In this document: in pieces, positions 7,032 to 12,626 of the stretch
Position numbering within the stretch: position 1 is the stretch's first letter
Layout of the letters: every line of letters begins with the position of its first letter
Source of the DNA: an uncultured Phascolarctobacterium sp.
GTDB lineage: Bacteria; Bacillota; Negativicutes; Acidaminococcales; Acidaminococcaceae
Reading direction: 5' to 3'
Length of the DNA: 12,626 nt
Assembly (NCBI GenBank): GCA_900544885.1
Contig: UQWU01000046.1
Location: forward strand, 1-12,626
Translations under genes and position numbers: made by a program
Notes under the pieces: model-generated
The model's database searches: none
What the model saw: only the letters and a program-made list of their open reading frames with translations
What the model was told of the DNA's origin: nothing

Positions 7032-7913
7032 ATGATTAAACCAGTACGTAAAGCAGTTATCCCTGCCGCAGGCTTAGGTACCCGTTTCCTGCCTGCAACT
7101 AAAGCAACCCCGAAAGAAATGCTACCCATTGTTGATAAACCGACTATTCAATATATTGTAGAAGAAGCATTAGCTGCTGGTATTGAAGATATTTTGGTAA
7201 TTACTGGTCGTAGTAAACGTGCTATTGAGGACCATTTCGATCGTAGCATCGAATTGGAGATGAATTTAAAAGAGCATGGCAAAGAAAAAGAATTAGAAGT
7301 AGTACGTAAAATTTCTGATATTCGTATTCACTATATCCGTCAAAAAGAACCGCGCGGACTTGGTCACGCTATTTTATGTGCACAACAATTTATCGGTGAT
7401 GAACCGTTTGCTGTATTATTGGGCGATGATGTTGTTGATGCTAAAGTTCCTGCTTTAAAACAATTAATTGATGTTTATGAAAAAACAGGTTCTAGCGTTT
7501 TAGGTGTACAAGAAGTACCTTTAGAAAAAGTTTCTAGTTATGGTATTGTTGCCAGCCATGCTACTGATGAACCGAGAACCTTTACTGTTAGCGATATGGT
7601 AGAAAAACCTGCTGTCGAAGATGCTCCGTCACGTTTGGCTGTTTTGGGACGTTATGTTATCAATCCGGAAATCTTTGCTATTTTGGAAAAAACTGAGCCT
7701 GGTCGCGGTGGCGAAATTCAATTGACAGATGCTTTGAAGGTTTTGGCAGAACAACAAACTATGTATGCTTATAATTTTGAAGGTCGTCGTTATGATGTAG
7801 GCGATAAACAGGGTTTCTTAGAAGCCACTGTAGAAATGGCTTTAAAACGTCCTGATTTGCGAGATAAATTCTTAACTTATTTGCAAGGTATCGTTGCTAA
7901 AGAAAGCAAGTGA
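7032..7913 (+). CDS. galU: UTP-glucose-1-phosphate uridylyltransferase
   Basis: A 293-residue cytoplasmic enzyme that makes UDP-glucose and pyrophosphate from UTP and glucose-1-phosphate. Family motifs are complete: the nucleotide-binding loop AAGLGTRFLPATKATPKEM at 12-30, the metal-binding GDD at 131-133, EKP at 191-193 with the substrate lysine, and GGEIQLTDAL at 226-235. The C-terminal GRRYDVGDKQGF segment is also typical. GGAG at 7020-7023 lies 8 nt before the ATG. It sits between a mutase that can supply glucose-1-phosphate, if it accepts glucose as many ManB enzymes do, and galE, which uses its product. galE begins only 8 nt after the galU stop, which indicates cotranscription. Confidence 0.96.
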   Translation: MIKPVRKAVIPAAGLGTRFLPATKATPKEMLPIVDKPTIQYIVEEALAAGIEDILVITGRSKRAIEDHFDRSIELEMNLKEHGKEKELEVVRKISDIRIHYIRQKEPRGLGHAILCAQQFIGDEPFAVLLGDDVVDAKVPALKQLIDVYEKTGSSVLGVQEVPLEKVSSYGIVASHATDEPRTFTVSDMVEKPAVEDAPSRLAVLGRYVINPEIFAILEKTEPGRGGEIQLTDALKVLAEQQTMYAYNFEGRRYDVGDKQGFLEATVEMALKRPDLRDKFLTYLQGIVAKESK

Positions 7914-7921
7914 GGTAAATA

Positions 7922-8911
7922 ATGAATATTTTAGTTACAGGTGGTGCCGGTTATATTGGTTCCCATGTTGTTGAGGAATTAAAAAAAAGCGGATTTACAC
8001 CTATTGTTTATGATAATTTTTCTACAGGTCATGAGGAAGCTGTACCTGATGATGTACAATTAGTGGAAGGCGATATCCATGATGTACGTTTTGCTAAGCA
8101 TATTATGGAGCAATTCAAAATTGATGCAGTAATTCATTTTGCAGCTAGTAGTCTAGTCGGCGAATCTATGACTAATCCGTCTAAATATTATTTTAATAAT
8201 GTTGAAGGCAGCTTGCATTTATTAGAAGCAATGCGCGAAGCAGGCGTTGATAGAATCGTCTTTTCTTCTACCGCTGCTGTTTATGGAGAACCTGAACAGG
8301 TTCCTATTACTGAAGACAGCAAATTGCAGCCGACCAATGTTTATGGACGTACTAAACTGACTATTGAAGGTATGTTAGCCGATTATGACCATGCTTATGA
8401 TATGCACTATGTAGCTTTACGTTACTTTAATGCTGCAGGTGCTTCTCATACCAGTGATATTGGCGAGGACCATAACCCTGAAAGTCATCTGATTCCGCTG
8501 ATTTTGAAAACCGCTCAAGGTGTGCGTAAACAGATTGCTATTTTCGGTACTGATTATCCTACAGCAGATGGTACCTGCATTCGTGATTACATTCATGTTT
8601 GTGATTTAGCAAAGGCGCACGTTTTAGCTTTGAAACATTTGTTGGCCGGAGGTAGTAGCCGTATTTATAATTTAGGCAGTGAAAATGGTTTCAGTGTACG
8701 TCAGATGATTGAAAGTGCTAAAAAGATTACCGGTGTAGATTTTCCTGTTGTTGAAGAAGAACGCAGAGCAGGTGATCCGGCAGTTTTAATTGCCTCTTCC
8801 GAGAAGATTCGTAATGAATTAGGCTGGGTGCCGGAGCATAGCAGTGTTGATGAGGTTATCAGTACTGCGTGGAAATGGCATAAGGGTCATCCTCATGGCT
8901 ATAATGGTTAA
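7922..8911 (+). CDS. galE: UDP-glucose 4-epimerase
   Basis: A 329-residue extended short-chain dehydrogenase that interconverts UDP-glucose and UDP-galactose with bound NAD. The N-terminal Rossmann glycine motif TGGAGYIGS is at 6-14, the catalytic SST at 115-117, and the active-site YxxxK at Tyr141 and Lys145 (VYGRTK). The downstream ALRYFNAAGA and GTCIRDYIHVCDLA segments are characteristic of GalE rather than of other sugar epimerases. GAGG at 7912-7915, overlapping the galU stop, lies 6 nt before the ATG, so translation of the two genes is probably coupled. With galU it provides UDP-galactose for lipopolysaccharide or capsule, or allows galactose use by the Leloir pathway; no other gal genes are seen here. 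Confidence 0.95.
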   Translation: MNILVTGGAGYIGSHVVEELKKSGFTPIVYDNFSTGHEEAVPDDVQLVEGDIHDVRFAKHIMEQFKIDAVIHFAASSLVGESMTNPSKYYFNNVEGSLHLLEAMREAGVDRIVFSSTAAVYGEPEQVPITEDSKLQPTNVYGRTKLTIEGMLADYDHAYDMHYVALRYFNAAGASHTSDIGEDHNPESHLIPLILKTAQGVRKQIAIFGTDYPTADGTCIRDYIHVCDLAKAHVLALKHLLAGGSSRIYNLGSENGFSVRQMIESAKKITGVDFPVVEEERRAGDPAVLIASSEKIRNELGWVPEHSSVDEVISTAWKWHKGHPHGYNG

Positions 8912-8929
8912 ATTTCATATGTGCATATA

Positions 8930-8957
8930 AAAAAGGACGGTTAATACCGTCCTTTTT
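8930..8957. terminator. Bidirectional terminator between galE and the secreted-protein gene
   Basis: GGACGGT (8935-8941) pairs with ACCGTCC (8946-8952) around a TAAT loop. Five A on the left and five T on the right extend the stem and serve as U tracts in either direction. It lies 18 bp after galE and 4 bp from the stop of the convergent gene. Confidence 0.92.
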
Positions 8958-8961
8958 GAAT

Positions 8962-9441
8962 TTATGCGATATTGCTTTCTATTTCTTCAAGCTCTTTTTC
9001 GCTATTCTGGTAATCATTGGCTTGTTCTTTTAAAAGATTTTTAAAAACCTCAAAGATACTTTCGATTAATGTTTCCGGTACGATAGGTTCATAATCACCA
9101 TAAGAGTAAGTGTGTTGACCTATTAACTTATTGTTTTTATCATATACAGAAACGTGTAAAATTTTAAATTCGGCACATTCCATATCCAAGGAAAGAAGTA
9201 ATTTAGAAGATTGGTCATCTTTAACATTATACGATAAAATCCAACATTCTAACAAAAGATGATCTTTATGCTGATATCTAGTATCAAGCTTACTATTAAT
9301 AGATTCCCTATCAAGCCAGAAACCATTAGTATCATTGGAATTCAACCAAAGCCAACGGTCAGGATTGGGCTGTTCAAATGCTAGGCAGGTAGCTGAAATT
9401 AACAGCTGCAATGTTAGTAAAAATAAAATAAATTTTTTCAT
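8962..9441 (-). CDS. Small secreted protein, function unknown
   Basis: A 159-residue protein with a clear signal peptide, MKKFILFLLTLQLLISATCLA, ending near residue 21. Cys19 could suggest a lipoprotein, but the preceding residues make a poor lipobox. The mature part starts with PNPDRWLWLNSNDTNGFWLD (25-44). This W-x-W...D...F-x-D pattern resembles, from memory, short exported proteins common in Negativicutes; their function is unknown. The last 30 residues are very acidic and probably helical. I chose the ATG at 9441 because GGGAG (9451-9455, minus strand) is 9 nt upstream and the signal peptide starts there. An in-frame ATG at 9495 would lie at the -35 box. It has its own strong promoter and a terminator shared with galE. 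Confidence 0.8.
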   Translation of the reverse strand: MKKFILFLLTLQLLISATCLAFEQPNPDRWLWLNSNDTNGFWLDRESINSKLDTRYQHKDHLLLECWILSYNVKDDQSSKLLLSLDMECAEFKILHVSVYDKNNKLIGQHTYSYGDYEPIVPETLIESIFEVFKNLLKEQANDYQNSEKELEEIESNIA

Positions 9442-9466
9442 AAATAACAACTCCCATCTATCAGTA

Positions 9467-9495
9467 ATCATAGCATTTTTATCTTTGAGCGTCAA
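9467..9495 (-). promoter_or_regulatory. Strong promoter of the small secreted-protein gene
   Basis: On the minus strand TTGACG (9495-9490) is followed after exactly 17 bp by TATGAT (9472-9467), with TGC directly before it as an extended -10. This is among the best promoters in the window. The start codon is 25 bp downstream of the -10 box. The -35 box is inside an inverted repeat (9490-9511). Confidence 0.82.
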
Positions 9496-9511
9496 TTTTA
9501 GTATATTGACG
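9490..9511. repeat. 22-bp dyad overlapping the -35 box, candidate operator
   Basis: CGTCAAT (9490-9496) and ATTGACG (9505-9511) form a perfect 7-bp inverted repeat with an 8-bp AT-rich spacer. The left arm contains the whole -35 box of the minus-strand promoter. The geometry fits a dimeric repressor site, but no regulator is encoded nearby. Confidence 0.45.
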
Positions 9512-9516
9512 AGGAA

Positions 9517-9570
9517 ACTGCTTATCTCATCGTGTTTTTCTGGCCTCTTTTTGCAATAAGCAGTATTTTT
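9517..9570 (+). repeat. Long-loop inverted repeat before the ABC-F gene
   Basis: ACTGCTTAT (9517-9525) and ATAAGCAGT (9556-9564) are perfect 9-bp complements 30 nt apart, and the right arm is followed by ATTTTTT. The right arm lies between the -35 and -10 boxes of the ABC-F promoter. It could be a binding site or a weak terminator-like fold; with so long a loop, chance is not excluded. Confidence 0.3.
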
Positions 9571-9579
9571 TGCTACAAT
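9551..9579 (+). promoter_or_regulatory. Promoter of the ABC-F/tadA operon
   Basis: TTGCAA (9551-9556) and TACAAT (9574-9579) are spaced by 17 bp, and TGC directly before the -10 makes an extended -10 element. The predicted start near 9586 gives a leader of about 30 nt before the ATG at 9616. Confidence 0.75.
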
Positions 9580-9615
9580 ATAAAATTAGATAGAATAATA
9601 GGAGCGAAAAAAATT

Positions 9616-11556
9616 ATGCAGTTAGTAGTAGATAAAATAGCGAAGGCTTTTGGCATTCACGAAATTTTTAAAAATGTAAGTTTTATGATAGAAAAAGGCG
9701 AGCATATCGGTTTAGTAGGCGTCAATGGCAGCGGCAAATCTACCTTGCTGCATTGTTTGCTGGATCCGGAATGGATTGATGCCGGTGCTATTAAATTTGA
9801 GCCAGGTATAAGCATTGGTTATGTACAACAGGGCTTTAGCGATATTCATGGTACCATTTGGGAGTTTATGTTGGCCTCCTGCCCGGAGGTAACCTCTTTG
9901 CGTCATAAATTAGCCGATTTAGAGGTTAAGTCTGCTAATCTCAACGGCGATGCTCTTGATGAGTGTTTGGAAGAATATGGTCGTGTTGTAAAACGTTATG
10001 AATTTATCGATGGCTATAATTTTGAAAATCGTATTAAACGTGTTTTAATCGGTTTAGGATATACTGAAGAGTGGTGGCAGCAAAATGCTGAAACCTTAAG
10101 TGGTGGGCAAAAAACACGCCTGATGTTGGCGGCGGCTTTAGTACGTAATCCTGATTTTATGATTCTTGACGAACCTACTAACCATTTGGATATTATCATG
10201 ACTCAATGGCTAGAAAAATATTTGCAGGAATTTAAAGGTGGATTATTAGTAGTCAGCCATGACCGTGCTTTCTTGGATAATGTGGCTGTACGTATTTTGG
10301 AAATGGAGGGCGGCAAATTACAGTCCTTTAAAGGTAATTATAGCCGCTATCTGGAACAAAAGGCTATACAGAGTGCGACTTTAGAGGCTGCCTATAATGC
10401 ACAGCAGGATTATATTGCCCGTACAGAAGCTTATATCCGTCGTTTTAAAGCAGGTATTAAAAGTAAAATGGCCCGTGGACGTCAATCTCAATTAGACCGT
10501 ATGGAACGTATGGATGCACCGGTACAGATTGAAGAGTTTGAATTGCGTCTGCCTCCTGCTGCTGAATGCGCCGATAGAGTGCTGATTATGGAGGATTTGA
10601 CTATCGGCTATGGTCAGAAGGTTTTGGCTAAGGGGATTAACCTTACTCTGCGTCGTGGAGAAAAGGCAGCATTGTTAGGTGCTAATGGTACAGGTAAAAC
10701 TACTTTGCTGCGCACTATTTTAGGCGAAATTGCTCCTTTGAAGGGACGTGCCAAAATTGGTAATCGTGTGCAGATCGGTTATTTCTCTCAGAGCTATGAG
10801 CGCCTGGATGCTAAGCAGACTTTATTAGAAAATTTCGTGACTGAATATGGTTTTACCGAAGAACATACTCGCTCTATGTTAGGTGGTATGTTGTTCCATG
10901 GCGATGATGTTTTTAAAAAAATCGGCGAATTAAGTGGTGGTCAGAAGGCACGTCTTGTTTTATTGAAGCTGGTTCTGGATGGTGCTAATTGCTTAGTGCT
11001 TGACGAACCTACCAACCATTTAGATATTATGGCTCGCGAAACTGTTGAAGCTGCTTTGGAGGCGTTTGACGGTACTGTTTTGGTAGTCAGCCATGACCGT
11101 TATTTTGTCAATGAAGTTACTAATAGAATCTGGGAGATTGAAAATCAGCAATTAGTTGATTATAAAGGTAATTATGACTTTTATTTAGAGGAAAAACAGA
11201 AAAAAGCTCAGGCAGCTGCTGAAGCGGCATTAGAAGCAGAAAAGCAAAAAGAATATGATGAGCAGAAGGCTAAAAAAGCTCAAGCTGTAGCAATTAATAC
11301 TGTGCTTACTAAGAAAAATGAACGTAAAAAAATCTATACTCATGATGAAGCAGTTAAATTATTGCCTAAGATAGAGTTGCAAATTCGTGAACAGGAGGCT
11401 ATGATGGGCCTTTTAGAAAAGCAAATGGCAGACCCGGCAAATTATGATAATTTAGAGCATAGTCAGGCAATGGCCGATGAGCACAAGGCTTATGAAGAAA
11501 AAATTTCTGCATTAATGCAGAAATGGGAAGAGCTGATGGAAGCTTCGGAGGAGTAA
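9616..11556 (+). CDS. ABC-F family ATPase (YdiF/Uup-like, ribosome-associated)
   Basis: A 646-residue soluble protein with two ABC ATPase domains and no membrane segments, the ABC-F layout. Domain 1 has Walker A GVNGSGKS at 35-42, LSGGQ at 161-165 and Walker B MILDEP with Glu186. Domain 2 has GANGTGKT at 355-362, LSGGQ at 439-443 and Glu464. The linker (about 245-300), with a basic region around RRFKAGIKSKMARGRQ, is the part that enters the ribosomal E site in this family. A charged, coiled-coil C-terminal tail spans about 525-640. Such proteins act on stalled ribosomes or protect against antibiotics; the subtype cannot be decided here. The ATG at 9616 was chosen over an upstream in-frame ATG at 9532, which precedes the promoter. 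AGGAG at 9600-9604 is 11 nt away, somewhat long. tadA follows after 2 nt. Confidence 0.92.
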   Translation: MQLVVDKIAKAFGIHEIFKNVSFMIEKGEHIGLVGVNGSGKSTLLHCLLDPEWIDAGAIKFEPGISIGYVQQGFSDIHGTIWEFMLASCPEVTSLRHKLADLEVKSANLNGDALDECLEEYGRVVKRYEFIDGYNFENRIKRVLIGLGYTEEWWQQNAETLSGGQKTRLMLAAALVRNPDFMILDEPTNHLDIIMTQWLEKYLQEFKGGLLVVSHDRAFLDNVAVRILEMEGGKLQSFKGNYSRYLEQKAIQSATLEAAYNAQQDYIARTEAYIRRFKAGIKSKMARGRQSQLDRMERMDAPVQIEEFELRLPPAAECADRVLIMEDLTIGYGQKVLAKGINLTLRRGEKAALLGANGTGKTTLLRTILGEIAPLKGRAKIGNRVQIGYFSQSYERLDAKQTLLENFVTEYGFTEEHTRSMLGGMLFHGDDVFKKIGELSGGQKARLVLLKLVLDGANCLVLDEPTNHLDIMARETVEAALEAFDGTVLVVSHDRYFVNEVTNRIWEIENQQLVDYKGNYDFYLEEKQKKAQAAAEAALEAEKQKEYDEQKAKKAQAVAINTVLTKKNERKKIYTHDEAVKLLPKIELQIREQEAMMGLLEKQMADPANYDNLEHSQAMADEHKAYEEKISALMQKWEELMEASEE

Positions 11557-11558
11557 GC

Positions 11559-12044
11559 ATGACTCATGATGATTATATGCGTTTAGCTTTAGAGGAAGCA
11601 CATAAAGCAGCAGCTATGGGGGAAATTCCTATTGGTGCCGTTATCGTTTATAATGGCGAGGTTATCAGTGCTGCCCATAATATGCGTGAGCTTTGGCAAG
11701 ATGGTACTGCTCATGCCGAAATCATTGCTATTCGCGAAGCGTGTAAAAAATTAGGTCGCTGGCGTTTGAGCGGCTGTGATTTGTATGTTACCGTAGAACC
11801 TTGTCCAATGTGTAGCGGTGCAATTGTGAATAGCCGCATAAATCGCGTTATTTATGGCTGTCCTGATGTTAAGGCCGGCGGAGCTGAATCAATCTTTAAT
11901 ATTATTAATAATCCTAATCTGAATCATAATGCAGAAGTTATCAGCGGTATTTGTGAAGCTGAATGTGCACAGATAATGAAGGATTTCTTTAAACGTCGCC
12001 GTCAGGAAAATAAAGAGCGTAAAGTTAGGCAGAATAACATTTAA
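11559..12044 (+). CDS. tadA: tRNA-specific adenosine deaminase TadA
   Basis: A 161-residue zinc enzyme that deaminates adenosine 34 of tRNA-Arg(ACG) to inosine. The zinc site and catalytic residues are intact: HAE at 52-54 (His52, Glu54) and PCPMC at 81-85 (Cys82, Cys85). The family's later block, VIYGCPDVKAGGAES, is at about 97-111. The C terminus is basic (KRRRQENKERKVRQ). GGAGGAG at 11547-11553, overlapping the end of the ABC-F gene, is 5 nt before the ATG at 11559. An in-frame ATG at 11523 lies inside the ABC-F gene without a ribosome site. The gene ends directly before an IS200/IS605 left end, so the last few codons could be altered by the insertion, but length and motifs look normal. 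Confidence 0.95.
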   Translation: MTHDDYMRLALEEAHKAAAMGEIPIGAVIVYNGEVISAAHNMRELWQDGTAHAEIIAIREACKKLGRWRLSGCDLYVTVEPCPMCSGAIVNSRINRVIYGCPDVKAGGAESIFNIINNPNLNHNAEVISGICEAECAQIMKDFFKRRRQENKERKVRQNNI

Positions 12045-12050
12045 CCTAAT

Positions 12051-12094
12051 GGGCAAGAAGTCGCCACCTCTATAGGTGGTGCGATGAATTGCCC
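12051..12094 (+). repeat. Imperfect hairpin, probable IS200/IS605 left-end recognition structure
   Basis: The outer arms GGGCAA (12051-12056) and TTGCCC (12089-12094) enclose an inner stem: CCACCT (12064-12069) with AGGTGG (12074-12079), extended by TCG (12061-12063) with CGA (12082-12084) across a 2-nt TG bulge. A bulged hairpin near the tip is the usual TnpA target in this family. It starts 7 nt after the tadA stop and is followed by a T-rich stretch, so it may also end the ABC-F/tadA transcript. Confidence 0.7.
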
Positions 12095-12119
12095 TATTAT
12101 TTTTCAGAAGACAAAGTGA

Positions 12120-12130
12120 TATAATATAAT
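12120..12130 (+). promoter_or_regulatory. Possible -10 boxes for tnpA
   Basis: Two overlapping TATAAT sequences (12120-12125 and 12125-12130) lie 32-37 bp upstream of the tnpA start. No clear -35 box is seen, so the promoter is probably weak, as is common for transposase genes. Confidence 0.4.
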
Positions 12131-12161
12131 CAGTAGATATATAAAAATAGGAGTAAAAACA

Positions 12162-12566
12162 ATGGAATTAGATAGTAATTGTCATTCAGTATTTTTGCTG
12201 TATTATCACTTAGTTCTTGTAGTAAAATATAGAAGAAATGTATTTGATGATACAATTTCTGAATTTGCTAAAGATATGTTTGTAAGAATTGGAGTTCCGT
12301 ATCATATTACTTTAGTACAATGGAATCACGATAAAGACCATGTGCATATAATGTTCAAGGCTCATCCTAAAACAGAATTGACTAAATTCATAAATGCATA
12401 TAAATCAGCAAGTTCTAGGATAATAAAAAAAGAATTTCCACATATAAGAAAATATCTGTGGAAAGAAATGTTTTGGTCTAAAAGTTTTTGTTTGTTGACT
12501 ACTGGAGGAGCTCCTATTGAAGTCATAAAAAAATATATAGAGGAACAAGGTCAAAAGAGTAAATAA
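12162..12566 (+). CDS. tnpA: IS200/IS605-family transposase TnpA (Y1 HUH)
   Basis: A 134-residue single-strand transposase of the Y1 HUH class, near the usual length of the family. The metal-binding HUH motif is HVH at 60-62 (in DKDHVHIMF), and the catalytic tyrosine is Tyr125 in IKKYIEEQ. The N-terminal YHLVLVVKYRR block and the WSKSF block are also typical. The reading frame has no break, so the enzyme is probably active. AGGAG at 12149-12153 is 8 nt before the ATG. It cuts and joins single strands at hairpin-marked ends, and the likely left-end hairpin lies just upstream. tnpB begins 18 nt after its stop, in the same direction. Its AT-rich codons stand out from the neighbouring tadA gene. 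Confidence 0.94.
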   Translation: MELDSNCHSVFLLYYHLVLVVKYRRNVFDDTISEFAKDMFVRIGVPYHITLVQWNHDKDHVHIMFKAHPKTELTKFINAYKSASSRIIKKEFPHIRKYLWKEMFWSKSFCLLTTGGAPIEVIKKYIEEQGQKSK

Positions 12567-12584
12567 TTTTGAGGAGGTGGACTG

Positions 12585-12626
12585 ATGAAACAACTAAGAG
12601 CATATAAATTTAGAATTTATCCAAGC
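12585..12626 (+). CDS. tnpB: TnpB (IS200/IS605 accessory RNA-guided nuclease), N-terminal start only
   Basis: Only the first 14 codons are present, MKQLRAYKFRIYPS. This is the usual opening of IS605-type TnpB proteins (Y-K-F/Y-R-I/L-Y-P). GAGGAGG at 12571-12577 sits 7 nt before the ATG. TnpB proteins are RNA-guided nucleases that help keep the element at its site. Whether this copy is intact cannot be seen. Confidence 0.85.
   Translation, partial: MKQLRAYKFRIYPS

Larger units (their letters stand above)
12045..12626 (+). mobile_element. IS200/IS605-family element, left part (cut by window edge)
   Basis: The element contains a subterminal hairpin (12051-12094), a Y1 transposase gene (tnpA) and the start of tnpB in the same orientation. 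IS200/IS605 elements have no inverted terminal repeats; TnpA recognises hairpins near each end and cuts single strands next to a short target sequence. The left tip must lie between about 12030 and 12050, but the exact cleavage site cannot be read without an empty site. The right end and the usual tnpB-linked guide RNA region are beyond the window. Confidence 0.8.

Noticed and set aside
9335..9559. 74-codon plus-strand frame across the secreted-protein gene and the intergenic region
   Set aside because: It is antisense to the signal-peptide gene, has no ribosome binding site and runs through two promoters.
12051..12094. SRP (4.5S-like) RNA gene after tadA
   Set aside because: The position fits the usual Bacillota gene order, but the 44-nt hairpin is too short and lacks the GGAAGCAGC-type SRP core; an IS200/IS605 left-end hairpin explains it better.
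12405..12593. 62-codon minus-strand frame over tnpA and the tnpB start
   Set aside because: It is antisense to the conserved HUH transposase, and its residues only mirror the AT-rich codons of tnpA.
1..12626. CRISPR array or long tandem repeats
   Set aside because: Reading through all intergenic parts I saw no regularly spaced direct repeats; intergenic regions are short.

Overview
The window looks like a low-GC Bacillota chromosome, most likely class Negativicutes (Selenomonadales or Acidaminococcales type). The signs are strong AGGAGG-like ribosome binding sites, sigma-A style promoters, U-tract hairpin terminators, a ManB/CpsG-type phosphomannomutase close to the Gram-negative form, and a small secreted protein of the W-x-W type that I associate with Negativicutes. 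The genus cannot be fixed from this sequence.

Layout. Positions 1-180 hold the 3' end of an IS30-family insertion sequence. A tRNA-Leu(CAG) follows, with its own promoter and terminator (202-379). Next come two adjacent membrane-anchored SH3-like proteins (469-1555) and a YbjQ-family protein (1626-1946). A shared bidirectional terminator separates these from a convergent DUF401 membrane transporter (1989-3206, minus). Divergent from the transporter is a two-gene cassette (3348-5443) encoding an SMC/ABC-like ATPase and an HNH nuclease. I read it as a stand-alone Septu anti-phage system, PtuA and PtuB; no retron reverse transcriptase is nearby. A strong terminator closes it.

The next block (5601-8911) is nucleotide-sugar metabolism: phosphomannomutase/phosphoglucomutase (manB), UTP-glucose-1-phosphate uridylyltransferase (galU) and UDP-glucose 4-epimerase (galE). 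Together they can supply mannose-1-phosphate, UDP-glucose and UDP-galactose for envelope polysaccharide. A second bidirectional terminator lies between galE and a convergent small secreted protein gene (8962-9441, minus). That gene has a near-consensus promoter overlapped by a 22-bp dyad, a candidate operator. Divergent from it is an ABC-F ATPase gene (9616-11556) with tadA (tRNA adenosine deaminase, 11559-12044) only 2 nt downstream; this pair is translation-related.

Right after tadA an IS200/IS605-type element begins: a hairpin that fits its left end, a Y1 HUH transposase (tnpA), and the first 14 codons of tnpB, cut by the window edge. The segment is therefore a mostly ordinary chromosomal stretch with IS elements at both edges and one defence cassette inside. 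The Septu pair is the most notable system and belongs to a described class. The least explained items are the paired SH3-like proteins and the dyads in the 9442-9615 intergenic region.
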